Source: Clostridia bacterium (lineage in GTDB: Bacteria > Bacillota > Clostridia > Oscillospirales > Acutalibacteraceae). From it: 64,000 nucleotides of DNA. The notes beneath the pieces are model-generated. The model was not told the origin of the DNA, did no database searches, and saw nothing but the letters and a program-made list of their open reading frames with translations. Shown here piece after piece: positions 1 through 7,903 of this stretch; positions within the stretch are counted from its first letter, which is position 1, and each line of letters begins with the position of its first letter. Location: contig JAFVBH010000033.1 of the NCBI GenBank assembly GCA_017480115.1, forward strand, positions 1-64,000, given 5' to 3'. Both the position numbers and the translations under genes were made by a program.

Positions 1-1258
1 CGTTGCCGACCTCCAGCATATCGGGATCGTTCCACGCGCCGGGGTGAGAATGCTTCCAAAGGCGAACGTTGATCTCGTAAATGCCCAGCACGGAAAGCCA
101 AAACGCCTTGATGTCGGGCGTGGTTCTCCACAGGTTCCCTGCGGACGCGCCCCACTTAAAGGGCATATTCGCGCCCCATTCGCAAATGGAGTATACCATC
201 TTCTTTTCCGGCTGACCGGACTTTGCCGCGTACTCTGCGGTGGCTCTCTTTAATTCCTTGCCCATTTTGGTATACTGCTTAATAGCACTGTCAAAACGGG
301 AGCCGACGGGATTCGCCAGCATGATCGTATTTACACCCTTTTCCAGCTTCACAATGAGCTGCAATCTGCCCTCATGGGTAAAGCCCAGCGTGGACGGCAC
401 GTCTAAAGAATAAACATCGCCATTATTGACCTTGACCTCCAAATATTTATTATAGGGGCCAACCTTTCTGATGCCGATCGTCAGCACATACTCGCCCGCT
501 TCATCTACCTCAACATTGGGGAAATAAAGTTTTCCGTTGCCGCCATGCAGACCGCTGACGAATTTACCGGTTTCCAGCTTCGGGTCAGAGACGATTCGTG
601 CGGTACCAAAAAGCTGCGCGTCCTCCGCCTGATAGACGGTCTCCGCAGAAGAACCGGGCAGGGAGATCGAAATTTTATCAATATCCGGCGCCATCGTGGG
701 GATCGTTTTGTTATGGCAGTAATCATATTTCAGATATTCAATGCCCCACTCCGCAAACGTATCGGCATCAATCGCCTCATTTCCGAGGCTGGCGGGCAGA
801 TCCTCACAGGTAAACGTGCCGTTGGAGGAATAAATACCCAGCTTCAGACCGAGTTCGTTCACCTTGTCGACGAGCGCTTTGATGCCGGAGGGGAATCTGG
901 AATGATCGCCCTCCATTTTGCCGTCCTTATCGCGCATGGAGGACTGCCAGCAGTCGTCGAGATTGACATAGGTATACCCGGCGTCGGCAAGACCGCTGTC
1001 TTTCATCGCTTTGGCAATATCATAGATCAGATCCTCATTGATGCGGTGGCGGAACAGGTTCCAGCTCGACCAGCCCATGGGCGGCGTCAACGCCATACCG
1101 TTATCATAGCTGCCGGTAGAATCGGCATTGATCTTCACCGCGGCGAGACCCTTTTTGAACATACATGGGAGGCAGATGCTCTGCTGGTTGACCAGTGACA
1201 TACCGGCAGCCAGCGCCGCAGATACCGCGCCGACTTTCAGTAATTTCTTTGTTTTCAT
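1..1258 (-). CDS. GH27 alpha-galactosidase with inserted CBM, 3' end off the window
   Basis: A glycoside hydrolase family 27 enzyme, which removes terminal alpha-galactose by a retaining mechanism. About 419 codons are present and the C-terminus lies beyond the left edge. The barrel start is clear (TPPMGWSSWN near residue 58, YVNLDDCW near 97). The nucleophile is Asp179 in YLKYDYC. The first residues visible at the edge are the conserved GAWNDPDML. The acid/base residue would lie outside the window. Between KYDYC and the next barrel strand sits about 150 residues opening YQAEDAQLFG, typical of a CBM6/CBM35-like beta-sandwich. The N-terminus has lysines and a weak hydrophobic stretch (residues 8-24), so secretion or anchoring is uncertain. 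The ATG follows AGGAG at a good distance. It lies behind ispH-S1 with a strong terminator between them and no room for a promoter after it. Confidence 0.9.
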   Translation of the reverse strand, partial: MKTKKLLKVGAVSAALAAGMSLVNQQSICLPCMFKKGLAAVKINADSTGSYDNGMALTPPMGWSSWNLFRHRINEDLIYDIAKAMKDSGLADAGYTYVNLDDCWQSSMRDKDGKMEGDHSRFPSGIKALVDKVNELGLKLGIYSSNGTFTCEDLPASLGNEAIDADTFAEWGIEYLKYDYCHNKTIPTMAPDIDKISISLPGSSAETVYQAEDAQLFGTARIVSDPKLETGKFVSGLHGGNGKLYFPNVEVDEAGEYVLTIGIRKVGPYNKYLEVKVNNGDVYSLDVPSTLGFTHEGRLQLIVKLEKGVNTIMLANPVGSRFDSAIKQYTKMGKELKRATAEYAAKSGQPEKKMVYSICEWGANMPFKWGASAGNLWRTTPDIKAFWLSVLGIYEINVRLWKHSHPGAWNDPDMLEVGN

Positions 1259-1285
1259 CGCTGCAGCTCCTTTTTTATTTTTATG

Positions 1286-1322
1286 CAAAAAGCAGCAGAA
1301 CAAACCGGATTTGTCCTGCTGC
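1286..1322 (-). terminator. Intrinsic terminator after ispH-S1
   Basis: A 13-pair stem with one mismatch (1292-1304 with 1310-1322, five-base loop) is followed on the minus strand by a short T-run. It lies between the ispH-S1 stop and the GH27 ribosome-binding site, so GH27 must depend on read-through or on a promoter inside the S1 region. Confidence 0.8.
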
Positions 1323-1334
1323 CATAGCGATCAA

Positions 1335-3368
1335 TTATTCTGCGTCTTCAGAATCTGCTTCCTGCGCGGCAGCATATTCTTCGATCGGAACAGGCGTGGA
1401 ATCCTCAACAACGGCAGACGCTGCTTCCGGCTCCGCCTTCGGCTCGATCAAAGCTCTGATGGAAAGGCTGATGCGCTTCTTCTCAAAATCAATCTCCGTG
1501 ATCTTTGCTTTCACGACGTCATCAACGGAAAGCACATCAGAGGGCTGACCGATCCGCTTGTCGGCAATCTGAGAAATGTGGATCAAACCGTCCATACCCG
1601 GGAAGATCTGCGCAAATGCGCCGAACGCTGTCAGACCGACGATCTTTACATCGGCAACCGTACCCACGGGATAATCTCTCTTGAGAACCTCCCAAGGGTT
1701 GTCCTCTGCCTTTCTGTAGCTGAGGGAAACCTTCTTTTTCTCAGGATCCAAGCTCTTGATGGTGACCTCGACCTCGTCGCCCACGGCAACAACATCAGAG
1801 GGCTGCTTGATCCTTCTCCAAGACAGCTCAGAGCGATGGATCATACCGTCCACGCCGCCAAGATCAACAAACGCGGCAAAGCTGGTAAGGCTCTTGACCG
1901 TACCCGTCATCTTTTTGCCGACATACGCATCTGCCCAGAAAGCTTCTGAGGCCGCAGCACGGCGCTCGTCGGCAACAGACTTGATGGAACCGACTGCTCT
2001 TCTTCTGCGTGCGTCCACATCGATAATGCGGAATGCGACGTCCTGATTCTTCAGCACCTCCAAATTGCCGCTTCTGGGCACAGAGGACTGCGATGCGGGA
2101 ATAAAAACTCTAACGCCTTTGTAGTTTACAATAACGCCCTTCTGGAGAATGTCAACGACCTTACCCTCGAGAACGTCCTTGCTGTCGTACGCGGCAGCGA
2201 CTTCATCCCAATATTTCGTAGCGTCGTAACGGCGTTTTGAACACATAACGGTGCCTTCCGCGTCATTGGTCTTCATGATGATAAGATCAAGCTTATCGCC
2301 AACTTTCAGCTCCTTGGCGGGATCGGCGTTGGGATCGGCGCTGTACTCCTCCAGCGGGACATAGCCGGTCTGCTTTCTGCCGATGTCAACCTGGATCTCG
2401 TTCGGCTGAATGTTCATAACCGTACCGACGACCTTCTGATCGGTGTTCATGCTCTTAAGAGACTCTTCAAGTGCAGCTTCAAAAGACAGCTCTTCGGTGT
2501 CTTTGACTGCGTTTTCAACAGTGTTTTCGGACATGGTGTTCCGTACCTCCTTAATTATACTGTCGGGTGTTGAAGCTCCGGCAGTAATGCCTACATTGCG
2601 GCAGGCTGAAAAACACGCGCGGTCAAGCTCCGCGGCAGACTCTACAAGGTATGTAGGGCAAAGCGACGCACAAACATCGTAGAGCTTTCGCGTATTGGAG
2701 CTGTTTTTACCGCCAACGACGATCATTGCATCGCTGCGCGCCGCCAGCTTCGCGGCTTCCGCCTGTCTTTCAGATGTCGCAACACATATTGTATCAAATA
2801 TTTTTATTTTTGTACAGACCTTTTTTGCATATTTTATATATTTTTTATACTCGTCTACGCTGAATGTTGTCTGCGACACCATAATAATTTCCTTATCGGC
2901 AAAATCAGGATGCGTCGCCAACACATCGGTCAATGCGTCAATGTCTTTGCAAACATAGGAATCCCCGTGGCAGTAACTGCGAATACCGGTCACCTCGGGG
3001 TGCGCCGGATCGCCTGCAATAATCGCCGGTGTACCGTCGGCAGTATTTTTATCCGCAATATTCTGTATTTTTCGCACAAAGGGACAAGTGGCGTCTACCA
3101 GTTCACAATCCAGCGTTTCCAGTTGCCGGTATAACGCAGAAGGAATCCCATGCGTCCGGATTACAAGCGTATAACCGACCGGAATGTCCGCCGCGCGTTC
3201 CGCAATCACAACACCCCGCGTCTTCAGGTCCTCGATAAACGCCGGATTATGGATCAGCGGGCCCCATGTGCAGACCTTTTTCCCCGCTTCTAAAAGCGCA
3301 TAGATCGTATCTGCGGCTCTGCCCACGCCGAAGCAGAACCCTGCGGTTTTCGCAACGGTCACATTCAT
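1335..3368 (-). CDS. ispH: 4-hydroxy-3-methylbut-2-enyl diphosphate reductase fused to ribosomal protein S1
   Basis: The N-terminal 280 residues are IspH, the last MEP-pathway enzyme, which reduces HMBPP to IPP and DMAPP. The three Fe-S cysteines are visible as Cys12 (TAGFCFGVG), Cys95 (DATCPFVRK) and Cys195 (DTICVATS). From about residue 310 there are four S1 RNA-binding repeats, the last two best conserved (for example DGLIHISQIADKRIGQPSDV). The tail is acidic. This IspH-S1 fusion is a known architecture in Clostridia and probably supplies the cell's S1-like protein. Why the two are joined is not understood. The start overlaps the cmk stop as ATGA, so translation is probably coupled. Confidence 0.97.
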   Translation of the reverse strand: MNVTVAKTAGFCFGVGRAADTIYALLEAGKKVCTWGPLIHNPAFIEDLKTRGVVIAERAADIPVGYTLVIRTHGIPSALYRQLETLDCELVDATCPFVRKIQNIADKNTADGTPAIIAGDPAHPEVTGIRSYCHGDSYVCKDIDALTDVLATHPDFADKEIIMVSQTTFSVDEYKKYIKYAKKVCTKIKIFDTICVATSERQAEAAKLAARSDAMIVVGGKNSSNTRKLYDVCASLCPTYLVESAAELDRACFSACRNVGITAGASTPDSIIKEVRNTMSENTVENAVKDTEELSFEAALEESLKSMNTDQKVVGTVMNIQPNEIQVDIGRKQTGYVPLEEYSADPNADPAKELKVGDKLDLIIMKTNDAEGTVMCSKRRYDATKYWDEVAAAYDSKDVLEGKVVDILQKGVIVNYKGVRVFIPASQSSVPRSGNLEVLKNQDVAFRIIDVDARRRRAVGSIKSVADERRAAASEAFWADAYVGKKMTGTVKSLTSFAAFVDLGGVDGMIHRSELSWRRIKQPSDVVAVGDEVEVTIKSLDPEKKKVSLSYRKAEDNPWEVLKRDYPVGTVADVKIVGLTAFGAFAQIFPGMDGLIHISQIADKRIGQPSDVLSVDDVVKAKITEIDFEKKRISLSIRALIEPKAEPEAASAVVEDSTPVPIEEYAAAQEADSEDAE

Positions 3369-4036
3369 GACAGCACCGCCTTTTCCTTGATGATTCGGAC
3401 AATTGCCGCCACGGTATCCTCCAGCGATAAATCAGAGCTGTCCAGCAGTACAGCGTCCGCCGCCTGCTTCAGCGGCGCCGCCGCGCGGTGGGAATCGTTG
3501 TAATCCCGCTGTATAATCTCCTGTAACAACGCGTTGAAATCCACGATATTGCCCTTTTCGACCAACTCTTTATACCGTCTTTCCGCCCGTTTTTCCGGGG
3601 AAGCGGTCAAGAATATTTTCACCTGCGCGTCCGGCAGTACCACCGTGCCAATGTCTCTGCCATCCAGGATACAGTTATTTTTCGCAGCCATATCCTTTTG
3701 CAGCGCCAGAAGAAACGCCCTAACCGCCGGAACCGCCGCAACATTGGACGCCGCCATGGACGCTTCGGGCAGTCGGATTTCTTCCGACACGTCGTCGCCG
3801 TTCAGAAAGACGTGCTGCACGCCCTCAAAAAAACCGATGGTGATTTTAATCTCAGTCAGCATCGCAGCAACGCGCGCGCCGTCCGCTGTGTCAATCCCCC
3901 ACCGCAGCGCCGCAACACCCACGGCGCGATACAGCGCGCCGGTATCAATATATATAAAACCCAGCGTCTTCGCCGCCATACGCGCCGCCGTGCTTTTTCC
4001 CGCGCCGGAGGGACCGTCAATCGCTACATTTATCAT
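3365..4036 (-). CDS. cmk: Cytidylate kinase
   Basis: This enzyme phosphorylates CMP and dCMP with ATP in the cytoplasm. The 223 residues match the usual bacterial length. The P-loop is GPSGAGKST at residues 8-16. The NMP-binding part contains YIDTGALYRAV, and ILDGRDIGTVV is the typical CMP-kinase motif. The lid region RAERRYKEL is also present. The cmk to ispH-S1 order with a four-base overlap is common in Firmicutes. A GGAGAAGGA ribosome-binding site precedes the ATG. The flavoprotein gene ends 15 bases upstream. Confidence 0.97.
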   Translation of the reverse strand: MINVAIDGPSGAGKSTAARMAAKTLGFIYIDTGALYRAVGVAALRWGIDTADGARVAAMLTEIKITIGFFEGVQHVFLNGDDVSEEIRLPEASMAASNVAAVPAVRAFLLALQKDMAAKNNCILDGRDIGTVVLPDAQVKIFLTASPEKRAERRYKELVEKGNIVDFNALLQEIIQRDYNDSHRAAAPLKQAADAVLLDSSDLSLEDTVAAIVRIIKEKAVLS

Positions 4037-4051
4037 TATTCCTTCTCCTTA

Positions 4052-5281
4052 TTACACATTGTTCCCCGCGCACATGCCCGTGGAAAACGCGATTTGCAAA
4101 TTAAAGCCGCCGGTAAAAGCGTCCACATCGATGACCTCGCCTGCAAAGAAGAGATTATCACAGATTTTGGAACGCATGGTTTTCGGGTCGATATCCTTGA
4201 CCGATATGCCGCCGGAGGTGACGATCGCCTCGTCAAAAGAACGCGTTCCCGTGATTGTAAAATCAAGACTTTTCAGCGTCTTTATAAGCGCTGTACGCAT
4301 TTTTTTTGTAACCGCATGCGCCTTGGCGTCACCCGGGATATTCGCCCGTTTCAAAATTAAAGGCACGAGCGCATGCGGGACTAAAGTCAAAACCACGGAG
4401 GTAAGCGTTTTCATGCGGTTTTCCTCCAACTCCCGCAAGATGCGCTTATCCAGCGTCTCCTCGTCCAGCGCGGGCTTCAGATCGATAGAAAGCGTATAAG
4501 TACGAGTATGAACGTCCTTGACCGCCGCCGACGCGCTCAAAATGACAGGCCCGGAAACTCCGAAATGGGTAAACAGCATTTCGCCGAAATCTTCATATAC
4601 CGTTTTGCCGCTGTGGGCATCTTTAATTGCAATTGCTATATTTTTCAGCGACACCCCCTGCAATGCTTTATAATCCTCCCCGGCGAGAACAAAGGGAACT
4701 AATGAGGGGTGCGGCGGTATCACCATATGCCCTGCCTGCTGCGCCAGCCGGTAACCATCCCCGACGGAACCGGTCAGCGGATAGGATTTTCCTCCGGTGG
4801 CAAGAATGAACGCGTCCGCAGAAAATATTTTTCCGTCCGCACACTGCACGGCGTTTACGCAGCCGTCCGTCATTTGAAACGAAGCGGCTCTCCCCTGCAC
4901 GATGCGCGCGCCGCCGCTTTTGGCGTACCGCACAAGCGCGTCAACAATATCCACAGCTTTATCGCTGACGGGAAACACGCGGTTGCCGCGTTCGATCTTC
5001 AGCGGCACGCCCATATCTTCGATCAACGTCATCATATCCGCAGGCATAAAGCGTGAAAATGCGCCGTAAAGAAATCTGCCGTTGGTGGGAACGTTGGCGA
5101 TCAGCTCCGGCACGCTCGTACAGTAATTGGTAAGATTGCATCGTCCCTTACCGGTAATCATTACCTTGCGGGCAGGACGTTGATTCCGTTCAAGTACGGT
5201 CACGTCATATCCCCGTCGCGCCGCCGCGCCCGCGGCGATCAATCCTGCCGCGCCGCCGCCGATCACTAAAACTTTGCGCAT
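4052..5281 (-). CDS. BaiN/HI0933-family FAD-dependent oxidoreductase
   Basis: A 409-residue flavoprotein of the HI0933/YhiN family, often annotated as aminoacetone oxidase family or BaiN. The FAD-binding GGGAAGLIAA stands at residues 8-17, followed by GKGRCNLTN, the family signature. ILATGGKSYPLTGSVGDGY and the C-terminal GGISVKDIDPKTMRSK with GEVIDVDAFTGGFNLQ are also typical. The true substrate of most members is unknown. BaiN proper acts in bile-acid dehydroxylation, but nothing here places this gene in that pathway. It starts directly after the tmcAL stop, so the two are co-transcribed. Confidence 0.92.
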   Translation of the reverse strand: MRKVLVIGGGAAGLIAAGAAARRGYDVTVLERNQRPARKVMITGKGRCNLTNYCTSVPELIANVPTNGRFLYGAFSRFMPADMMTLIEDMGVPLKIERGNRVFPVSDKAVDIVDALVRYAKSGGARIVQGRAASFQMTDGCVNAVQCADGKIFSADAFILATGGKSYPLTGSVGDGYRLAQQAGHMVIPPHPSLVPFVLAGEDYKALQGVSLKNIAIAIKDAHSGKTVYEDFGEMLFTHFGVSGPVILSASAAVKDVHTRTYTLSIDLKPALDEETLDKRILRELEENRMKTLTSVVLTLVPHALVPLILKRANIPGDAKAHAVTKKMRTALIKTLKSLDFTITGTRSFDEAIVTSGGISVKDIDPKTMRSKICDNLFFAGEVIDVDAFTGGFNLQIAFSTGMCAGNNV

Positions 5282-6469
5282 TCATTTCTCTCCCAAAATA
5301 AAAACATTATCCGTCATATTGGTGCCGCAGGGACGTAAACGCGCTGTCAGCGTATTATAAATGTCCGTCGCGCGGCATTCTAAATCATACACCTTTTTTC
5401 CGAAGCCGTCAAGCGACGCGGTATCCGCATGACGCATCAGCACCGGCAGTTCCGCCTGCTTGCGCATCTGTCGAAGCAGCGATTTTCCCTTGTCGTTCAT
5501 TGCCAACACCCGTATATACGGCGGCTGGCGGCTGACAGTGTCGGCGGTAACGCCGAGCGCAGCGCATAGCACAGCGCGTCTCACAGAAGAAAAGGTAAAC
5601 CGCTTACATTTTATTAAGGCGTAAACCTCTTCCAGAGAGGACGCCTGCCGCACTGCACGATATACCCTGTCGCCGAAGCCGCCGACAGCGTCCGGGATTG
5701 CGTCATACACCGATTTTTCGGCGGCGCGCAGCAGTGTCAGCAATTGTCGTTCATATGAGGTTTTGTCCTTTACATAAAAACCGGCATCAATCAACGACGC
5801 ATATAATTCTGCACAACCGTCCGGCACAGGCAAATCAATCATTTTCCCTGTGGCTAACAAATTTCTGATAAACATGGCGGAAGCGATACTATCGCATGCT
5901 TTCAATGCGTCATGCGCTGCCGCAAATCTTTGCACCGGCAGAATATGCCCTTGAAAGTCATATTTCATTAACGCTTTGACGTATTCAACGCCGAGAATAT
6001 TATTCGGCTGAGAAAACATCGCAGCCAGCGTATCGCCGCAAATCTTAGCCGCAGCCGCGGGATAAGAACTGCCGTCCCGCCTTATATCCTTGATTTTCTC
6101 CTGAAAACCGGGCTGCACCGAAAGGGCGGCGGCGCGCTGAAACATTGATAATTCTGCCGTTTCGCAGCCGAAAGAAAATCCGTCGGCAACGCCCGTGCCG
6201 ACAGCGACGGCGACCATACCCGTCGAAAACCGTTCCGCAGAGGCGACCGCCCAAGGCAGCGGCAGCTCCAGCACAAGATCAACCCCGCCGATCACGGCAG
6301 CCTGCGCGCGGCGGAATTTATCGAAAATCGCAGGTTCGCCCCGCTGCACATAATTTCCGCTCATCACAGCGACAACGTGCGTTGCGCCCGCTTTTCGCAT
6401 TTGATCGATATGATAACAGTGCCCGTTATGAAACGGATTATATTCCGCCGCGGTAAAATACGCGTTCAA
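5282..6469 (-). CDS. tmcAL: tRNA(Met) cytidine acetate ligase
   Basis: TmcAL acetylates the wobble cytidine of elongator tRNA-Met using acetate and ATP. The nucleotidyltransferase core opens with AEYNPFHNGH; the HNGH motif is at residues 14-17. AVMSGNYVQRGEPAIFDKF and DLVLELPLPWAVASAE follow as in the family. The length of 395 residues is usual. The start codon is TTG, chosen because it sits behind GGGGAGG and places the motif correctly. The gene is transcribed away from ackA out of a shared promoter region. Acetate is the substrate of one enzyme and the product or substrate of the other, which may be meaningful. Confidence 0.93.
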   Translation of the reverse strand: MNAYFTAAEYNPFHNGHCYHIDQMRKAGATHVVAVMSGNYVQRGEPAIFDKFRRAQAAVIGGVDLVLELPLPWAVASAERFSTGMVAVAVGTGVADGFSFGCETAELSMFQRAAALSVQPGFQEKIKDIRRDGSSYPAAAAKICGDTLAAMFSQPNNILGVEYVKALMKYDFQGHILPVQRFAAAHDALKACDSIASAMFIRNLLATGKMIDLPVPDGCAELYASLIDAGFYVKDKTSYERQLLTLLRAAEKSVYDAIPDAVGGFGDRVYRAVRQASSLEEVYALIKCKRFTFSSVRRAVLCAALGVTADTVSRQPPYIRVLAMNDKGKSLLRQMRKQAELPVLMRHADTASLDGFGKKVYDLECRATDIYNTLTARLRPCGTNMTDNVFILGEK

Positions 6470-6498
6470 CGAAATTCCGCCTCCCCGCCAAAAAATAC

Positions 6499-6551
6499 TT
6501 GCAATAAAAGAAATACACGTATATAATATAAAAGAATTTGATACTTTTCAA
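6499..6551. promoter_or_regulatory. Bidirectional promoter for ackA and tmcAL with a shared -10
   Basis: On the plus strand TTGCAA (6499-6504) and TATAAT (6522-6527) are 17 bases apart and point to ackA. On the minus strand TTGAAA (complement of 6546-6551) and TATTAT (complement of 6523-6528) are also 17 bases apart and point to tmcAL. The two -10 hexamers cover nearly the same bases. Confidence 0.75.
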
Positions 6552-6580
6552 GTCACTTTAAGCAAAAGGAAGGCAAAAAC

Positions 6581-7804
6581 ATGAAAATTCTCGTGATTAA
6601 CGCAGGCAGCTCTTCGCTGAAATATCAGCTGATCGATATGATGACGGAGACCTGCATTGCAAAAGGCAACTGTGAAAAAATCGGACTTGCCGCCAGCTTT
6701 ATCGGCGGCTCTGCGAACGGACAGAAATTTGCAGACAGGGCGACCCCTATGCACGACCATACCGAGGCATTCAATGTGGTGAAAGAAGTTCTCACCACGG
6801 GTGAAACCAAGGTGATCGACAGTATCGACGAGATCGCTGCCATCGGGCACAGAATTGTGCAGGGCGGTGCGCTGTTCAACAAGAGCATGCTTGTCACCGA
6901 GGACGTAATCAACGGGATTGAAAGCCTCGTCGATCTTGCGCCGCTGCATAACCCCGCGCATTTGCAGGGGATCAGAGCCTGTCTTTCCGTATTCGGCGAT
7001 AAGGTTCCGCAGGTCGTTGTGTTCGACAACGCGTTCCACAGCACTATGCCGCCGGAAGCTTATATGTTCCCGCTTCCTTATGAGAGTTATGAAAAATATC
7101 AGATCCGTCGTTACGGCTTCCATGGTACCTCGCATCGGTTTGTCAGCGCCAGATGCGCGGAGCTGATGGGTAAACCGCTGGAGGAGATCAAAATGATCAC
7201 CTGCCATATCGGCAACGGCGCGTCGATCACCGCGATCAAAAACGGAAAAGTCATCGATACCTCCATGGGGCTCACCCCGCTTGACGGCTTCGCCATGGGC
7301 ACCCGCTGCGGCGCGGTCGACCCCTCTGCAATCCTTTATCTCGAAAAAAAGCTGGGGCTTGATCCCGACGAGATGAGCGAGCTGCTGAATAAGAAATCCG
7401 GCGTTTTGGGTATTTCCGGCGTATCCAGCGATGACCGTGAGGTCAAGGCAGCGGCGACAGATCCCGCCAATCCGAACAGCGCGCGCGCAAAGCTGGCAAG
7501 AGCCATGCAGTGGTATGAGATTCGCAAGGTCATCGGCGGTTATATCGCAGCGCTGGAAGGTGTGGACGCGATCGTATTTACCGGCGGTCTTGGCGAAAAC
7601 ACGGAGGATATGCGCATGGACATCTGCAATCACTTTGCATTCCTCGGCGTCAAGACGGATTCAGAGGTCAACGCCGTGCTTCGCAAAGGCAAAGAGGGCG
7701 AGATTTCAACTGCGGATTCCGCCGTTCGCGTATTCGTGATCCCTACCAATGAAGAACTGCTGATCGCAAGAGACACAAAAACGATCGCGGAAAATCTTTT
7801 ATAA
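6581..7804 (+). CDS. ackA: Acetate kinase
   Basis: This enzyme interconverts acetyl phosphate plus ADP and acetate plus ATP, the last step of fermentative ATP gain. The N-terminal VINAGSSSLKYQL is the first family signature. RRYGFHGTSHRFVS near residue 170 is the second, and MGLTPLDGFAMGTRCGAVDP and FTGGLGENTEDMR follow. The 407 residues match the family. AGGAAGG lies seven bases before the ATG. The gene is monocistronic, with its own consensus promoter and a terminator behind. No pta is adjacent. Confidence 0.98.
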   Translation: MKILVINAGSSSLKYQLIDMMTETCIAKGNCEKIGLAASFIGGSANGQKFADRATPMHDHTEAFNVVKEVLTTGETKVIDSIDEIAAIGHRIVQGGALFNKSMLVTEDVINGIESLVDLAPLHNPAHLQGIRACLSVFGDKVPQVVVFDNAFHSTMPPEAYMFPLPYESYEKYQIRRYGFHGTSHRFVSARCAELMGKPLEEIKMITCHIGNGASITAIKNGKVIDTSMGLTPLDGFAMGTRCGAVDPSAILYLEKKLGLDPDEMSELLNKKSGVLGISGVSSDDREVKAAATDPANPNSARAKLARAMQWYEIRKVIGGYIAALEGVDAIVFTGGLGENTEDMRMDICNHFAFLGVKTDSEVNAVLRKGKEGEISTADSAVRVFVIPTNEELLIARDTKTIAENLL

Positions 7805-7850
7805 ATTCAAATACCGATAAAATACTTCTGACATACTGACTTAAATTTAA

Positions 7851-7890
7851 GAACCCGCAAAGACCGAACAGTCTCTGCGGGTTCCTTTCT
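7851..7890 (+). terminator. Intrinsic terminator of ackA
   Basis: A 14-pair stem with one mismatch (7851-7864 with 7871-7884, six-base loop) is followed by a T-rich tail. The minus-strand foldase gene ends just beyond it, so it lies between two convergent genes. Confidence 0.85.
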
Positions 7891-7903
7891 ATTTTTTAAA
7901 ATT

